A stretch of DNA of 7,510 nt, taken from an uncultured Clostridia bacterium (GTDB lineage: Bacteria; Bacillota; Clostridia; Oscillospirales; CAG-272). The first letter of the stretch is position 1. Each line of letters starts with the position of its first letter. The stretch is taken from positions 1 to 7,510 of the forward strand of contig CANBDB010000074.1 of assembly GCA_947367285.1 (NCBI GenBank). The letters are read 5' to 3'. Positions 1-7,163 of this stretch are shown here, in pieces. The notes beneath the pieces are model-generated. The model saw only the letters and a list, made by a program, of their open reading frames with translations, had not been told where the DNA came from and did no database searches. The position numbers were made by a program, and so were the translations under genes.

Positions 1-198
1 GAAAACGGAATAGAAGGCTTTGACAAATCGCGCGCAATCGTTATTGGCGACTCGCTTTCGAGTGATATCAAGGGCGCAATTAATTCGGGACTTGACTGTA
101 TTTGGTTCAATCCGAGTGAAAAGGAAGCACCCGAGGGTTGGAATATTACCTACACCGCATGCAGCTTTGATGAGATATTGAATATACTTGATAATTGA
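1..198 (+). CDS. HAD-superfamily hydrolase, YjjG/YfnB-like nucleotidase (C-terminal part, cut by window edge)
   Basis: Only the last 65 codons are present, read in frame from base 1 to a TGA at 196-198. The visible part contains HAD motif IV: a hydrophobic strand (AIVIG) followed by GDSLSSD, whose two aspartates (D17 and D22 of the fragment) bind the catalytic magnesium in this superfamily. It is followed by KGAINSGLDCIWFNP, where the GLxCIWFN pattern is typical of the YjjG/YfnB branch. Those enzymes remove phosphate from pyrimidine nucleotides, including non-canonical ones, in the cytoplasm. The nucleophile motif (DxDxT) and cap domain lie outside the window, so substrate class is inferred from the C-terminal pattern only. 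Phosphoglycolate phosphatase or another small-phosphate HAD enzyme is the main alternative. The stop is 9 bases before murB, which suggests co-transcription. Confidence 0.8.
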   Translation, partial: ENGIEGFDKSRAIVIGDSLSSDIKGAINSGLDCIWFNPSEKEAPEGWNITYTACSFDEILNILDN

Positions 199-200
199 GG
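197..200 (+). promoter_or_regulatory. Ribosome binding site supporting the TTG start of murB
   Basis: GAGG overlaps the stop codon of the upstream HAD gene and lies 7 bases before TTG at 208-210. There is no ATG or GTG in a better position, and the protein reads MKKLIDFLKE from this TTG, a normal MurB beginning. The overlap of the site with the upstream stop suggests translational coupling. Confidence 0.7.
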
Positions 201-207
201 TAAAACT

Positions 208-1107
208 TTGAAAAAACTAATTGATTTTTTAAAGGAAAATAACATAAGCTTTGAAGAAAACGTTGACGGCAAAAAGCTTTGCTCGTTCCGTGTTGGCGGA
301 AACGTCACTGTGATGGCAAAGCCCAAAAATGCTGAGCAAATCGTAGCATTGTTTGAGTTTTTGAGAGAGAATAGTATAAAAAATATTTTGCTTGGAAGAG
401 GCTCTAACGTTGTAATTTCTGATGAAGGTTATAGTGGAGTTGTCGTGCTTCTTTCCGAGATAAATGAGATAAAGATTGAAGATAAAAAAATCACTGTGGG
501 CGCAGGTGTTTCTATGCTTTCACTTGCAACTGCGGCTCAAAAAGCAGGGCTCACAGGACTTGAATTTGCACAAGGAATCCCCGGCAGTGTTGGTGGCGGA
601 GTGTATATGAATGCAGGCGCTTACGGCGGTGAAATTTGTCAGGTGATGACCTCTTGCACTTGCTTTGACAAATCAAGCGGCAAAGTGATTTCTCTTAAGA
701 ACAGTGAGTGCAATTTTGCATATAGACACAGTGTTTTTATGGAGAATAAAGACCTTATTGTGCTTTCGGCAGCATTTGAGCTGAACGGGGGTAATGCTGA
801 AGAAATTCGTGCAAAAATGGACGAATTGCGTGGCAAGAGAATTGCGAGCCAGCCGCTTGAATACCCGAGCGCAGGCTCTACCTTCAAGCGTCCCGATGGA
901 CATTTTGCAGGCAAGCTTATCGAGGATGCGGGGCTCAAGGGATATACGGTGGGCGGCGCGCAAGTGAGTGAAAAACACGCGGGATTTGTTATAAATCGCG
1001 GCGGCGCAACCGCAAACGATATAAAAGATTTAGTAAAACACATACAAAAAACAGTAAAAGAAAAATTCGACGTTTCGCTTGAATGCGAGATTGAATTTGT
1101 GGAGTAA
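208..1107 (+). CDS. murB: UDP-N-acetylenolpyruvoylglucosamine reductase (MurB, type II)
   Basis: MurB is the cytoplasmic FAD enzyme that uses NADPH to reduce UDP-GlcNAc-enolpyruvate to UDP-MurNAc, the second committed step of peptidoglycan precursor synthesis. The 299 residues fit the short type II family. The N-terminal FAD-binding half carries SFRVGG (26-31), GRGSN (63-67) and the signature GIPGSVGGGVYMNAGAYGGE (123-142). The C-terminal substrate-binding half carries YRHS (172-175), YPSAGSTFKRP (219-229) with the likely proton-donor Ser224, HFAGKLIEDAGLKG (232-245) and KHAGF (256-260). It ends in LECEIEF, where Glu294 is the probable second catalytic residue by alignment to E. coli MurB. 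No type I insertion is seen. The start is TTG with GAGG 7 bases upstream. It follows the HAD gene by 9 bases and precedes whiA by 2, so it is probably one operon. Identification is secure; catalytic residue numbers are inferred from family motifs. Confidence 0.97.
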   Translation: MKKLIDFLKENNISFEENVDGKKLCSFRVGGNVTVMAKPKNAEQIVALFEFLRENSIKNILLGRGSNVVISDEGYSGVVVLLSEINEIKIEDKKITVGAGVSMLSLATAAQKAGLTGLEFAQGIPGSVGGGVYMNAGAYGGEICQVMTSCTCFDKSSGKVISLKNSECNFAYRHSVFMENKDLIVLSAAFELNGGNAEEIRAKMDELRGKRIASQPLEYPSAGSTFKRPDGHFAGKLIEDAGLKGYTVGGAQVSEKHAGFVINRGGATANDIKDLVKHIQKTVKEKFDVSLECEIEFVE

Positions 1108-1109
1108 AA

Positions 1110-2009
1110 ATGACTTTTTCCGAGAACATAAAAAAGGAATTTATTGAACAAATTCCTCACAAAACCTGTTGCCGTCGCGCGTTTGCTCACGGTATCCTTT
1201 TTGATGCCCATACCGAGGGGGAGAGAATTTACATAGACACCCCCGACGAGCAGCATGCGGACTTTTACCGCAACATTTTTGAGCGTCAATTTTCCAAGGA
1301 AATCACAATAAATCTCCTAAAAAAAGCAGGTACTACATACTATAGAGTGGAGTTTAGTTTTCCTGCTTTGGCTAAAAGAATTGCCTCATTAGATAAGGAT
1401 GGCGCGGCACTAAAAGACTATATGGAATTCAAGTGCAATATGTGCCGAATGAACTTTTTGCGCGGCATTTTCCTGTCAAGAGGAACGTTGACCTTTGCGC
1501 CTGGAAACAACCATCTTGAATACCGTATTCAACACCCGGGTAGAGCAAGAATCTACGCGAACTTTCTCACCGCGTGCGGTGTTGAGCCGAAGATTATAAA
1601 TCGCAAAAATGCGGTGGGGCTTTATTATAAAAAAGCCGATAGAATTGAGGATATTCTCAATCTTTTGCAGGCAAATAATGCCTTTTTCGAGGTAATGAAC
1701 CGCCGTATTGAGCGCGATATTATCGTGCAGGAAAACCGCGCGGTTAACTGTGAGTCAGTTAATATTATGAAGTCCGTTGCAACCGCGCAAAAGCAGCTTC
1801 GAGCTATTGAAATTATTGAAAAGGCGGGACTTCTTGAAAAGATCGGAAGCGAGCTTACCGAGAGTGCAAAGCTCCGACTTGAAAACCATTCGGCATCTCT
1901 TTCCGAGCTTGCCGCCCTTCACGAGCCGCCGATTACCAAATCAACGCTTAACAACCGATTTGCCAAGATTATGAAAATGGCGGAGAATATTGCAAGTAGG
2001 AAAAACTAA
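1110..2009 (+). CDS. whiA: DNA-binding regulator WhiA
   Basis: WhiA is a DNA-binding protein of Gram-positive bacteria. In Streptomyces it is a sporulation transcription factor; in Bacillus it affects cell division and chromosome segregation. The 299 residues show the family order. First comes an N-terminal WhiA_N region with the CC pair (C20-C21, HKTCCRRAFAHGILF). Next is a degenerate LAGLIDADG homing-endonuclease-like fold around 105-205 (MCRMNFLRGIFLSRGTLT at 111-128, then HLEYRI). Last is a C-terminal helix-turn-helix region (about 215-295) with the signature VNCESVNIMKSVATAQKQ (212-229), RLENHSASLSELAAL and PPITKSTLNNR (273-283). The endonuclease fold in this family is not catalytic. ATG follows the murB stop by 2 bases, with GGAG (1101-1104) inside the murB end, so translation is probably coupled. 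Unlike B. subtilis WhiA, where the second cysteine pair is adjacent, it is spaced here as C109-x-x-C112. No rapZ or yvcK sits upstream. Confidence 0.95.
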   Translation: MTFSENIKKEFIEQIPHKTCCRRAFAHGILFDAHTEGERIYIDTPDEQHADFYRNIFERQFSKEITINLLKKAGTTYYRVEFSFPALAKRIASLDKDGAALKDYMEFKCNMCRMNFLRGIFLSRGTLTFAPGNNHLEYRIQHPGRARIYANFLTACGVEPKIINRKNAVGLYYKKADRIEDILNLLQANNAFFEVMNRRIERDIIVQENRAVNCESVNIMKSVATAQKQLRAIEIIEKAGLLEKIGSELTESAKLRLENHSASLSELAALHEPPITKSTLNNRFAKIMKMAENIASRKN

Positions 2010-2217
2010 TGTCATTGTCCGCTTTTTCTTTGCCAAAACAGGCACAAAGAAAAAGCTTGGCAAAAAGAAATGCCGCAACGCGCTCAAGCCGCGCGGCTCT
2101 GCTACGCGCAGGGCGACCGCTTTTTGAAAAAGCGGTGCAAAACAACCGCCGGGTTTGTCTAAAAGCTTTTTGGTTCTTTTTCTCGAAAAAGAACATTATC
2201 TTAACAAAACTAACCTT
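2010..2217. repeat. Composite hairpin block between whiA and dnaE, probable dispersed intergenic repeat
   Basis: This spacer holds serial inverted repeats. Stem 1 pairs 2021-2032 with 2045-2056 (perfect 12 bp). A GC palindrome lies at 2087-2098 (AGCCGCGCGGCT). Stem 2 at 2116-2136 is ACCGCTTTTT/AAAAAGCGGT around a single G. Stem 3 pairs 2173-2181 with 2186-2194 (GTTCTTTTT/AAAAAGAAC, 4-base loop). The reverse complement of the 3' end loosely resembles the 5' side (GAAAAAG, a few bases, AAAAAG). Both strands stay open for most of its length. The plus frame begins with an ATG at 2009 overlapping the whiA stop, with AGGA 7 bases before it, but it runs out of frame into dnaE and has a biased Lys/Arg/Phe/Ala content. 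I therefore read it as repeat rather than gene. None of the stems has a clear terminator T-tract. Repeat status is inferred from structure, since no second copy lies in this window. Alternatives are an mRNA-processing or attenuation leader for dnaE. Confidence 0.55.
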
Positions 2218-2231
2218 GAAAGGAGAACGCT

Positions 2232-5200
2232 ATGGGCGAATTTGTACATTTGCATTTACACAGCGAATACAGCTTGCTTGACGGTGCGTGCCGAGTGCGC
2301 GATATACCGAAGCGCGCCAAGGAATGCGGTCACGATGCGGTGGCTCTGACTGACCACGGCGTTCTTTTTGGCGTGCCCGCATTTTTGTCCGCGTGCAAAA
2401 AAGAGGGAATAAAGGGTATAGTTGGTTGCGAGGTCTACGTTGCGCCTCGTTCAAGATTTGACAAAAACAGTGGAAACGGACAACCCTATCACCTGGTTCT
2501 TCTTTGCAAAAATGAGGTGGGCTACAAAAACCTTTTAGAGCTCGTTTCCGCATCATACACCGAGGGCTTTTATTCAAAGCCGAGAGTTGATTTAGAGCTT
2601 CTTCGCCGTCACAGTGAGGGACTTATTGCGCTTTCCGCCTGCCTTGCAGGACGCGTGTCAAGAATGCTCACCGCAGGCGACTACGATATGGCAAAGCAAG
2701 CCGCGCTTGAGTATGCCGATATCTTTGGAAAAGATAATTTTTATATTGAGATACAAAACCACGGAATAGAGGAGCAAAAGCAAATTTTGCCCGAGCTTGT
2801 TCGTCTTTCCGAGGAGTGCAATCTCCCCCTTGTAGCGACAAATGACTGCCACTATCTGCGCCGTCGTGACGCGAATACGCAGGCAATTCTTATGTGTATT
2901 CAAATGAATAAATGCATCACGGACGGGCGTCCGATGGGCTTTGAGACCGACGAATTTTACTATAAAGATACCAATGAAATGAAGCTCCTTTTCGGTAAAT
3001 ACGAGGGAGCGATAGAGAATACCGTAAAAATTGCCGAGAGATGCAATTTTGAAATTGAGGATAAGGGCGTAATTTTGCCCAAATACCCCACTCCGCAGGG
3101 AATGAGCGCGTGTGAATATCTTCGTTCACTCGTCCTTCGAGGACTTGAAAATCGCGAGCAAAACGGCTCAATTTTATACCAAAATTACAACAAAAAAGAA
3201 TACCTTGACCGTATAGATTACGAGCTTTCCGTTATCGAAAGCATGGGCTATTGTGACTATTTCCTTATCGTATGGGATTACGTCGCATTCGCTCGCTCTA
3301 AAAGTATTCCCGTAGGCCCGGGAAGAGGCTCGGGCGCGGGAAGCCTTGTGGCATATCTTTTGCAAATTACCGATATCGACCCCATTGTTTTTGACCTTCT
3401 TTTCGAGAGATTTCTAAATCCCGAGCGTGTGTCAATGCCCGATATTGATATGGACTTTTGCTACAATCGCCGCGACGAGATAATTGAGTACGTTAAGGAA
3501 AAATACGGAAGTGACCACGTTTCTCAAATTGCAACCTTTGGTACGCTTGCGGCAAAGGCGGCAATACGCGACACGGGACGTGCCATGGGTATGAGCTACT
3601 CGGACGTTGATGCGGTTGCAACCAAGATACCGAGAATTCTCGGTATCACACTTGAGGATGCGCTTCTTGACCCCGATTTTAAGGCAAAATATGATGAAAG
3701 CGACGAAAATCGCACCCTAATTGATACCGCAATGGCGCTTGAGGGAATGCCCCGAAACGTGAGTATTCACGCGGCAGGCATTGTAATTACGGACAAGCCG
3801 CTTTGCAATTACGTTCCGCTTGCACTCTCAAATGGTGCGGTAATCACGCAGTACGATATGGATGCGGTTGCAGGACTCGGACTCCTTAAATTTGACTTTT
3901 TGGCTCTCCGTTATTTGACGATTGTAAATGATGCGGCATTGCAAATAAAAGAGAGTGACCCCGACTTCGATATTGAAAAAATACCGCTTGATGACGCGGC
4001 AACCTATGAGCTTATTTCATCAGGTATGACCGAAGGCGTTTTCCAGCTTGAAAGTGCGGGAATGAGACAATTCCTCTCTCAAATGAAGCCGAAAACACTT
4101 GAGGATATCATTATTGCGATATCCCTCTACCGACCGGGGCCAATGGATTCAATACCGCACTATCTTGAGTGTCGTGAGAATCCATCGAAAATAGAATATC
4201 CCTTGCCAATCCTTGAGGACGTTTTGAAAAACACCTCGGGTATCGTGGTATATCAGGAGCAGGTAATGAGTATCTTCCGCATGGTTGCAGGCTATACCTT
4301 TGGACACGCGGATATAGTTCGTCGCGCAATGTCCAAAAAGAAGCATGATGTGCTTCTATCCGAGCGAGATGCGTTTATTTCGGGCGCAATTCAAAGAGGC
4401 GTTGACGGCAAAAAAGCCGAAAAGCTTTTTGACGATATGATTAGCTTTGCAAATTACGCCTTCAACAAGAGTCACGCCGCCGCTTACTCCATAATTTCCT
4501 ATAGAACTGCCTACCTCAAGGCGCATTATCCAAAGGAATATTTTGCGGCGCTTCTTACCTCGGTTCTTGGAAATATGCCCAAAATCGCGGAATATATTTC
4601 CGACTGTGCAAAGCTTGGCATTGGAGTTCTTCCGCCCGACGTCAATAAGAGCGAGATGTACTTCCACGTTAGCGAAAACAACATTCGTTTTGGACTTCTT
4701 GCGGTCAAAAACGTAGGACAAAGCTTTGTTGCCAACCTCATTCGTGAGAGAAAGAGAAGGGCATTTTCGTCCTTTGATGACTTCGTTGACAGAATGAGCG
4801 ACTACGATATAAATAAGCGAATGATTGAATCCCTTATAAAGAGTGGAGCGCTTGACCGACTTGGCAAGAGACGTTCACAGCTCCTTGCAAGCTTTGAGAC
4901 CGTAATTGACGGCGCAACAAGCAAAAAGGGAAATAATATCGCAGGTCAGCTCGATTTCTTTTCTATGGCTGACGGACTTGCAACGGGACTTGAATTTAAA
5001 TATCCCGATATTCCCGAAATTGCACTTTCCATGCGTCTTGCACAGGAGAAGGAAGCTACGGGACTTTATTTCTCGGGCCATCCGCTTGACTCCTATCGCG
5101 AGCATATCGAGGGTGTATCGCACGAGGAGATAGTTTCACTTTCAGCCGACTCGGCAGAGGGTGAGAGAAAAATAATAAATATCGTCGGTATAGTTACCGA

Positions 5201-5726
5201 TTATACCGTAAAGACCACGCGAAACGGCGACAAAATGGCGTTCATTACACTTGGTGACCGCTATGGCGAGATTGAATGTATTGCTTTTGCAAAGACTTAT
5301 TCCAAGGTTTTGCATCTCATAAGAGAGGATGCGGCACTTCTCGTTTCGGGCACGCTCCAAGTGCGTGATGAGGAGAGTGTAAAATTCATAGTTTCCTCAA
5401 TTGAAGCATTGCAAAAGAACGGTGAATACCGTCCCACATCTCGCGAGGTCAAGAGCGATAACTCGCCTGAGCAAATTAAGTCGCATAGCTTTGGTAAATC
5501 TCAGGGAGTGCCGAGCAAGCTCTATTTAAGAGTCCCCTCACTCACTTCCGAAAAATTTGTCCGCGCCAAAAATCTCGTTGAGATTTTTGAGGGCTCGGTA
5601 AGTGTAATTTTCTACGATACCGAGGCGAAATCCTATAACCCCTCGGGACTCGGCTTTGACGCGACGGATTATACGGTAGGAGAGTTAAAGAAGCTCCTTG
5701 GAGATGATAACGTAGTTTTGAAATAA
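2232..5726 (+). CDS. dnaE: DNA polymerase III subunit alpha (DnaE) with apparently intact PHP domain
   Basis: This is a C-family replicative DNA polymerase that extends primers at the fork with the sliding clamp. Its 1164 residues are full length. The N-terminal PHP domain (about 1-285) keeps what look like all nine metal ligands: H8, H10, D17, H42, E67, H87, C137, D205 and H207. The polymerase core has GPGRGSGAGS (362-371) and catalytic aspartates D404 and D406 (PDIDMDF) and D555 (KFDFLALR). It also has SIHAAG around H513 and FNKSHAAAYS around H748. A helix-hairpin-helix region starts near 821 (GLLAVKNVG). A clamp-binding pentapeptide QLDFF lies at 906-910, and an OB fold spans about 981-1055. 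The C-terminal tail should contact the clamp-loader tau subunit. There is no DnaQ-like exonuclease insert, so it is not PolC. ATG has AGGAG (2221-2225) 6 bases before it. The gene ends with TAATAA and a strong terminator. Whether it is the main polymerase or works beside PolC cannot be seen here. Confidence 0.97.
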   Translation: MGEFVHLHLHSEYSLLDGACRVRDIPKRAKECGHDAVALTDHGVLFGVPAFLSACKKEGIKGIVGCEVYVAPRSRFDKNSGNGQPYHLVLLCKNEVGYKNLLELVSASYTEGFYSKPRVDLELLRRHSEGLIALSACLAGRVSRMLTAGDYDMAKQAALEYADIFGKDNFYIEIQNHGIEEQKQILPELVRLSEECNLPLVATNDCHYLRRRDANTQAILMCIQMNKCITDGRPMGFETDEFYYKDTNEMKLLFGKYEGAIENTVKIAERCNFEIEDKGVILPKYPTPQGMSACEYLRSLVLRGLENREQNGSILYQNYNKKEYLDRIDYELSVIESMGYCDYFLIVWDYVAFARSKSIPVGPGRGSGAGSLVAYLLQITDIDPIVFDLLFERFLNPERVSMPDIDMDFCYNRRDEIIEYVKEKYGSDHVSQIATFGTLAAKAAIRDTGRAMGMSYSDVDAVATKIPRILGITLEDALLDPDFKAKYDESDENRTLIDTAMALEGMPRNVSIHAAGIVITDKPLCNYVPLALSNGAVITQYDMDAVAGLGLLKFDFLALRYLTIVNDAALQIKESDPDFDIEKIPLDDAATYELISSGMTEGVFQLESAGMRQFLSQMKPKTLEDIIIAISLYRPGPMDSIPHYLECRENPSKIEYPLPILEDVLKNTSGIVVYQEQVMSIFRMVAGYTFGHADIVRRAMSKKKHDVLLSERDAFISGAIQRGVDGKKAEKLFDDMISFANYAFNKSHAAAYSIISYRTAYLKAHYPKEYFAALLTSVLGNMPKIAEYISDCAKLGIGVLPPDVNKSEMYFHVSENNIRFGLLAVKNVGQSFVANLIRERKRRAFSSFDDFVDRMSDYDINKRMIESLIKSGALDRLGKRRSQLLASFETVIDGATSKKGNNIAGQLDFFSMADGLATGLEFKYPDIPEIALSMRLAQEKEATGLYFSGHPLDSYREHIEGVSHEEIVSLSADSAEGERKIINIVGIVTDYTVKTTRNGDKMAFITLGDRYGEIECIAFAKTYSKVLHLIREDAALLVSGTLQVRDEESVKFIVSSIEALQKNGEYRPTSREVKSDNSPEQIKSHSFGKSQGVPSKLYLRVPSLTSEKFVRAKNLVEIFEGSVSVIFYDTEAKSYNPSGLGFDATDYTVGELKKLLGDDNVVLK

Positions 5727-5727
5727 T

Positions 5728-5757
5728 AAAAAATGACGGGCTTGCCCGTCATTTTTT
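5728..5757. terminator. Bidirectional intrinsic terminator between dnaE and the convergent glycosyltransferase
   Basis: The arms 5728-5740 (AAAAAATGACGGG) and 5745-5757 (CCCGTCATTTTTT) are perfect reverse complements around the loop CTTG. On the plus strand a GC stem is followed by six Ts, directly after the dnaE stop. On the minus strand the A-run gives the mirror-image U-tract. The right arm includes the last three codons (Lys, Lys, stop) of the minus-strand gene, so its coding end and its terminator overlap. Confidence 0.93.
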
Positions 5758-6873
5758 ATGTCTTAAATATTCAACCTTATAAAAATCCGCCATCTTTTTG
5801 GTCATTATCGCGGCATTGAATTCCTCGTGGAATCGCCTCAGCGCCCCGAGTGAGCATTTTGCATAAAGCTCCTCGTCACGATATAGGCGTATCAATGCCA
5901 TTGCAAGAGCCTCGGCATTTTCTGCAGGGAAAATGAGCCCATTTACCGTGTTTTTTACCATATGTGTATTGCCCCCGTAGTCGCTGGCTACGGATGGAAT
6001 ACCTAAGCTCATCCCTTCGGAAAGGGCAAGACATGAGGTTTCCGTTCCAACAGAACAGTTTACGTTGATGTCCGTGATGTTCAAAATGGGAGAGACGTCC
6101 TCGCAAAACCCTGCAAAATGAACTATATCGTCAATATCCAATTTGTGCGAAAGCTGTTTTAAATAATTCTTTTGAGAGCCGTCACCAACTATGAAAAATC
6201 TAAAATTGGGATAGTGCTTTTTGCAAATTTGCGCAGCTTGTAAAAAGGTTTTGTGTCCCTTGCACTCCTCGAGCCGTGCTATTATGCTAATGATAAAATT
6301 ATTTTTTGTGAGTCCGTATCTTGAATTCAAATAATCAATTTCCTCTGGACTCGTTATTCGTATTGGTTCGACTCCGTTAATTACTGTGGATATTTTTCTT
6401 TTATTGCATCCCATATCAATGAGGTTTTGCTTTGCGCTGTCCGCAACGGCGATCATTGAGGTTGAGAGTGAATTGCTGATAAGCCCCACCACCATTCGCG
6501 AGAGAGGGTTTTTATATATTTTTGATAGGGGAAAATAACAGTGCCTTGTAAAAACTCGTGAGGGGATACCGAGTGTGGTTGCCGCAATTCGCGAGGAAAG
6601 GGAACCGTGCGAATGAACAATGTCGGGGTGCACTCCTTTAATTATTTTCATAGCCTCAAAAATTCCCGACACGCAAAAAGAGCAATCAGCACCGTGTTCA
6701 AGCTCAATAATTGTGCAGGGAAGAGAGGATAGCGGCTTTTTTAGTTTGCTCCCCCTCGGCAAAGCAATCGTGATGGCAAATTCTTCGTCGCGCATATTTT
6801 TTATTTGAGAGCAAAGCAACCGACCCGCGCCGCCTACGTTTTTGTCGGTGATGAAATGTAGAATTTTTATCAT
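5749..6873 (-). CDS. Glycosyltransferase, GT-B fold, family 4 type
   Basis: The 374-residue protein has the two Rossmann-like halves of retaining GT4 enzymes, which move a sugar from a nucleotide donor to a glycan, lipid or other acceptor at the cytoplasmic side. The N-terminal acceptor half begins MIKILHFIT and has the glycine loop GGAG (14-17) and DIVHSHG (84-90). The C-terminal donor half has VINGVEP (164-170), ARLEECKGH with R200 and K205, VGDGSQK (229-235) and the E-x7-E motif (E278 and E286, within GTETSCLALSEGMSLG), followed by YGGN. No signal peptide or membrane segment is evident. I chose the ATG at 6871-6873 because AAAAGGA (6890-6884) lies 10 bases before it and the protein then starts like its family. 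An in-frame ATG at 6919-6921 would add 16 residues but lacks a ribosome binding site. Acceptor and sugar are unknown; capsule, exopolysaccharide or glycolipid synthesis are all possible. It stands alone, convergent to dnaE. Confidence 0.9.
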   Translation of the reverse strand: MIKILHFITDKNVGGAGRLLCSQIKNMRDEEFAITIALPRGSKLKKPLSSLPCTIIELEHGADCSFCVSGIFEAMKIIKGVHPDIVHSHGSLSSRIAATTLGIPSRVFTRHCYFPLSKIYKNPLSRMVVGLISNSLSTSMIAVADSAKQNLIDMGCNKRKISTVINGVEPIRITSPEEIDYLNSRYGLTKNNFIISIIARLEECKGHKTFLQAAQICKKHYPNFRFFIVGDGSQKNYLKQLSHKLDIDDIVHFAGFCEDVSPILNITDINVNCSVGTETSCLALSEGMSLGIPSVASDYGGNTHMVKNTVNGLIFPAENAEALAMALIRLYRDEELYAKCSLGALRRFHEEFNAAIMTKKMADFYKVEYLRHKK

Positions 6874-7088
6874 TTTTTGTAAATCCTTTTTGATTATTAT
6901 ATGATAAAAAACTCGATTCATACGGGTAAAAAAATTCTAAATACTGTGACCGTTGCAAAAAGAATATTTTGATAGGAAAAGCGAGGGGCAGTCCTCATTT
7001 TTTATTGTGCAATTTATACTAATTTCGCCTGCAAAATAAGCTCTTTTATAAAGGTTTTACCAAAAATACTTATATATTAATATATAAA

Positions 7089-7117
7089 TTGACAAAATTT
7101 TCAAACAGTGCTAAAAT
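7089..7117 (+). promoter_or_regulatory. Near-consensus sigma-A promoter for the secreted-protein gene
   Basis: A perfect -35 box TTGACA (7089-7094) is followed by a 17-base spacer and the -10 box TAAAAT (7112-7117). Transcription should start around 7124, giving a leader of about 40 bases. The region just upstream (7070-7088) is very AT-rich and may act as an UP-like element. The leader contains a small inverted repeat, ATACC/GGTAT (7129-7143), before the ribosome binding site. Confidence 0.85.
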
Positions 7118-7163
7118 GGAAGTATAAAATACCTTACGGGTATAAAAAAGAAAGGAAAATATT

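Noticed and set aside
639..1289. Long minus-strand open frames within murB and dnaE (for example 639-1289 and 4356-4721)
   Set aside because: They are antisense shadows of well-identified genes with no ribosome binding sites or recognisable motifs.
2116..2194. Intrinsic terminators formed by the stems before dnaE
   Set aside because: The stems are A/T-run pairs without a following T-tract on either strand, unlike the clear terminator at 5728-5757.
1969..2196. Minus-strand frame across the same spacer
   Set aside because: It starts within the hairpin block, runs into whiA antisense and has no ribosome binding site or recognisable domain.
2155..2202. Possible promoter for dnaE inside the spacer (TTGTCT and TATCTT boxes)
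   Set aside because: No pair of boxes has both acceptable sequence and 16-18 base spacing; dnaE may depend on upstream transcription or on a promoter I cannot see.
2009..2281. A 90-codon plus-strand frame starting at an ATG that overlaps the whiA stop, with AGGA 7 bases upstream
   Set aside because: It is made almost entirely of the hairpin block and then reads dnaE in the wrong frame for its last 50 bases. Composition is biased and the opposite strand is equally open, so it is better explained as repeat sequence.
6896..6901. Minus-strand TATAAT as -10 box for the glycosyltransferase gene
   Set aside because: No credible -35 box at 16-18 bases, and the predicted start would fall on the ribosome binding site, leaving a leader of only about 16 bases.
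6982..7007. GAGG/CCTC mini-hairpin followed by ATTTTTTATT, terminator-like on the plus strand
   Set aside because: The stem is only about 4 bp and there is no plus-strand gene upstream to terminate; the neighbouring gene is on the minus strand and reads away from it.
6921..7142. Direct repeat TACGGGTA at 6921-6928 and 7135-7142, each followed by an A-rich run, in the divergent intergenic region
   Set aside because: An 8-base match within about 240 bases of AT-rich DNA is expected by chance often enough that it cannot support a shared operator.
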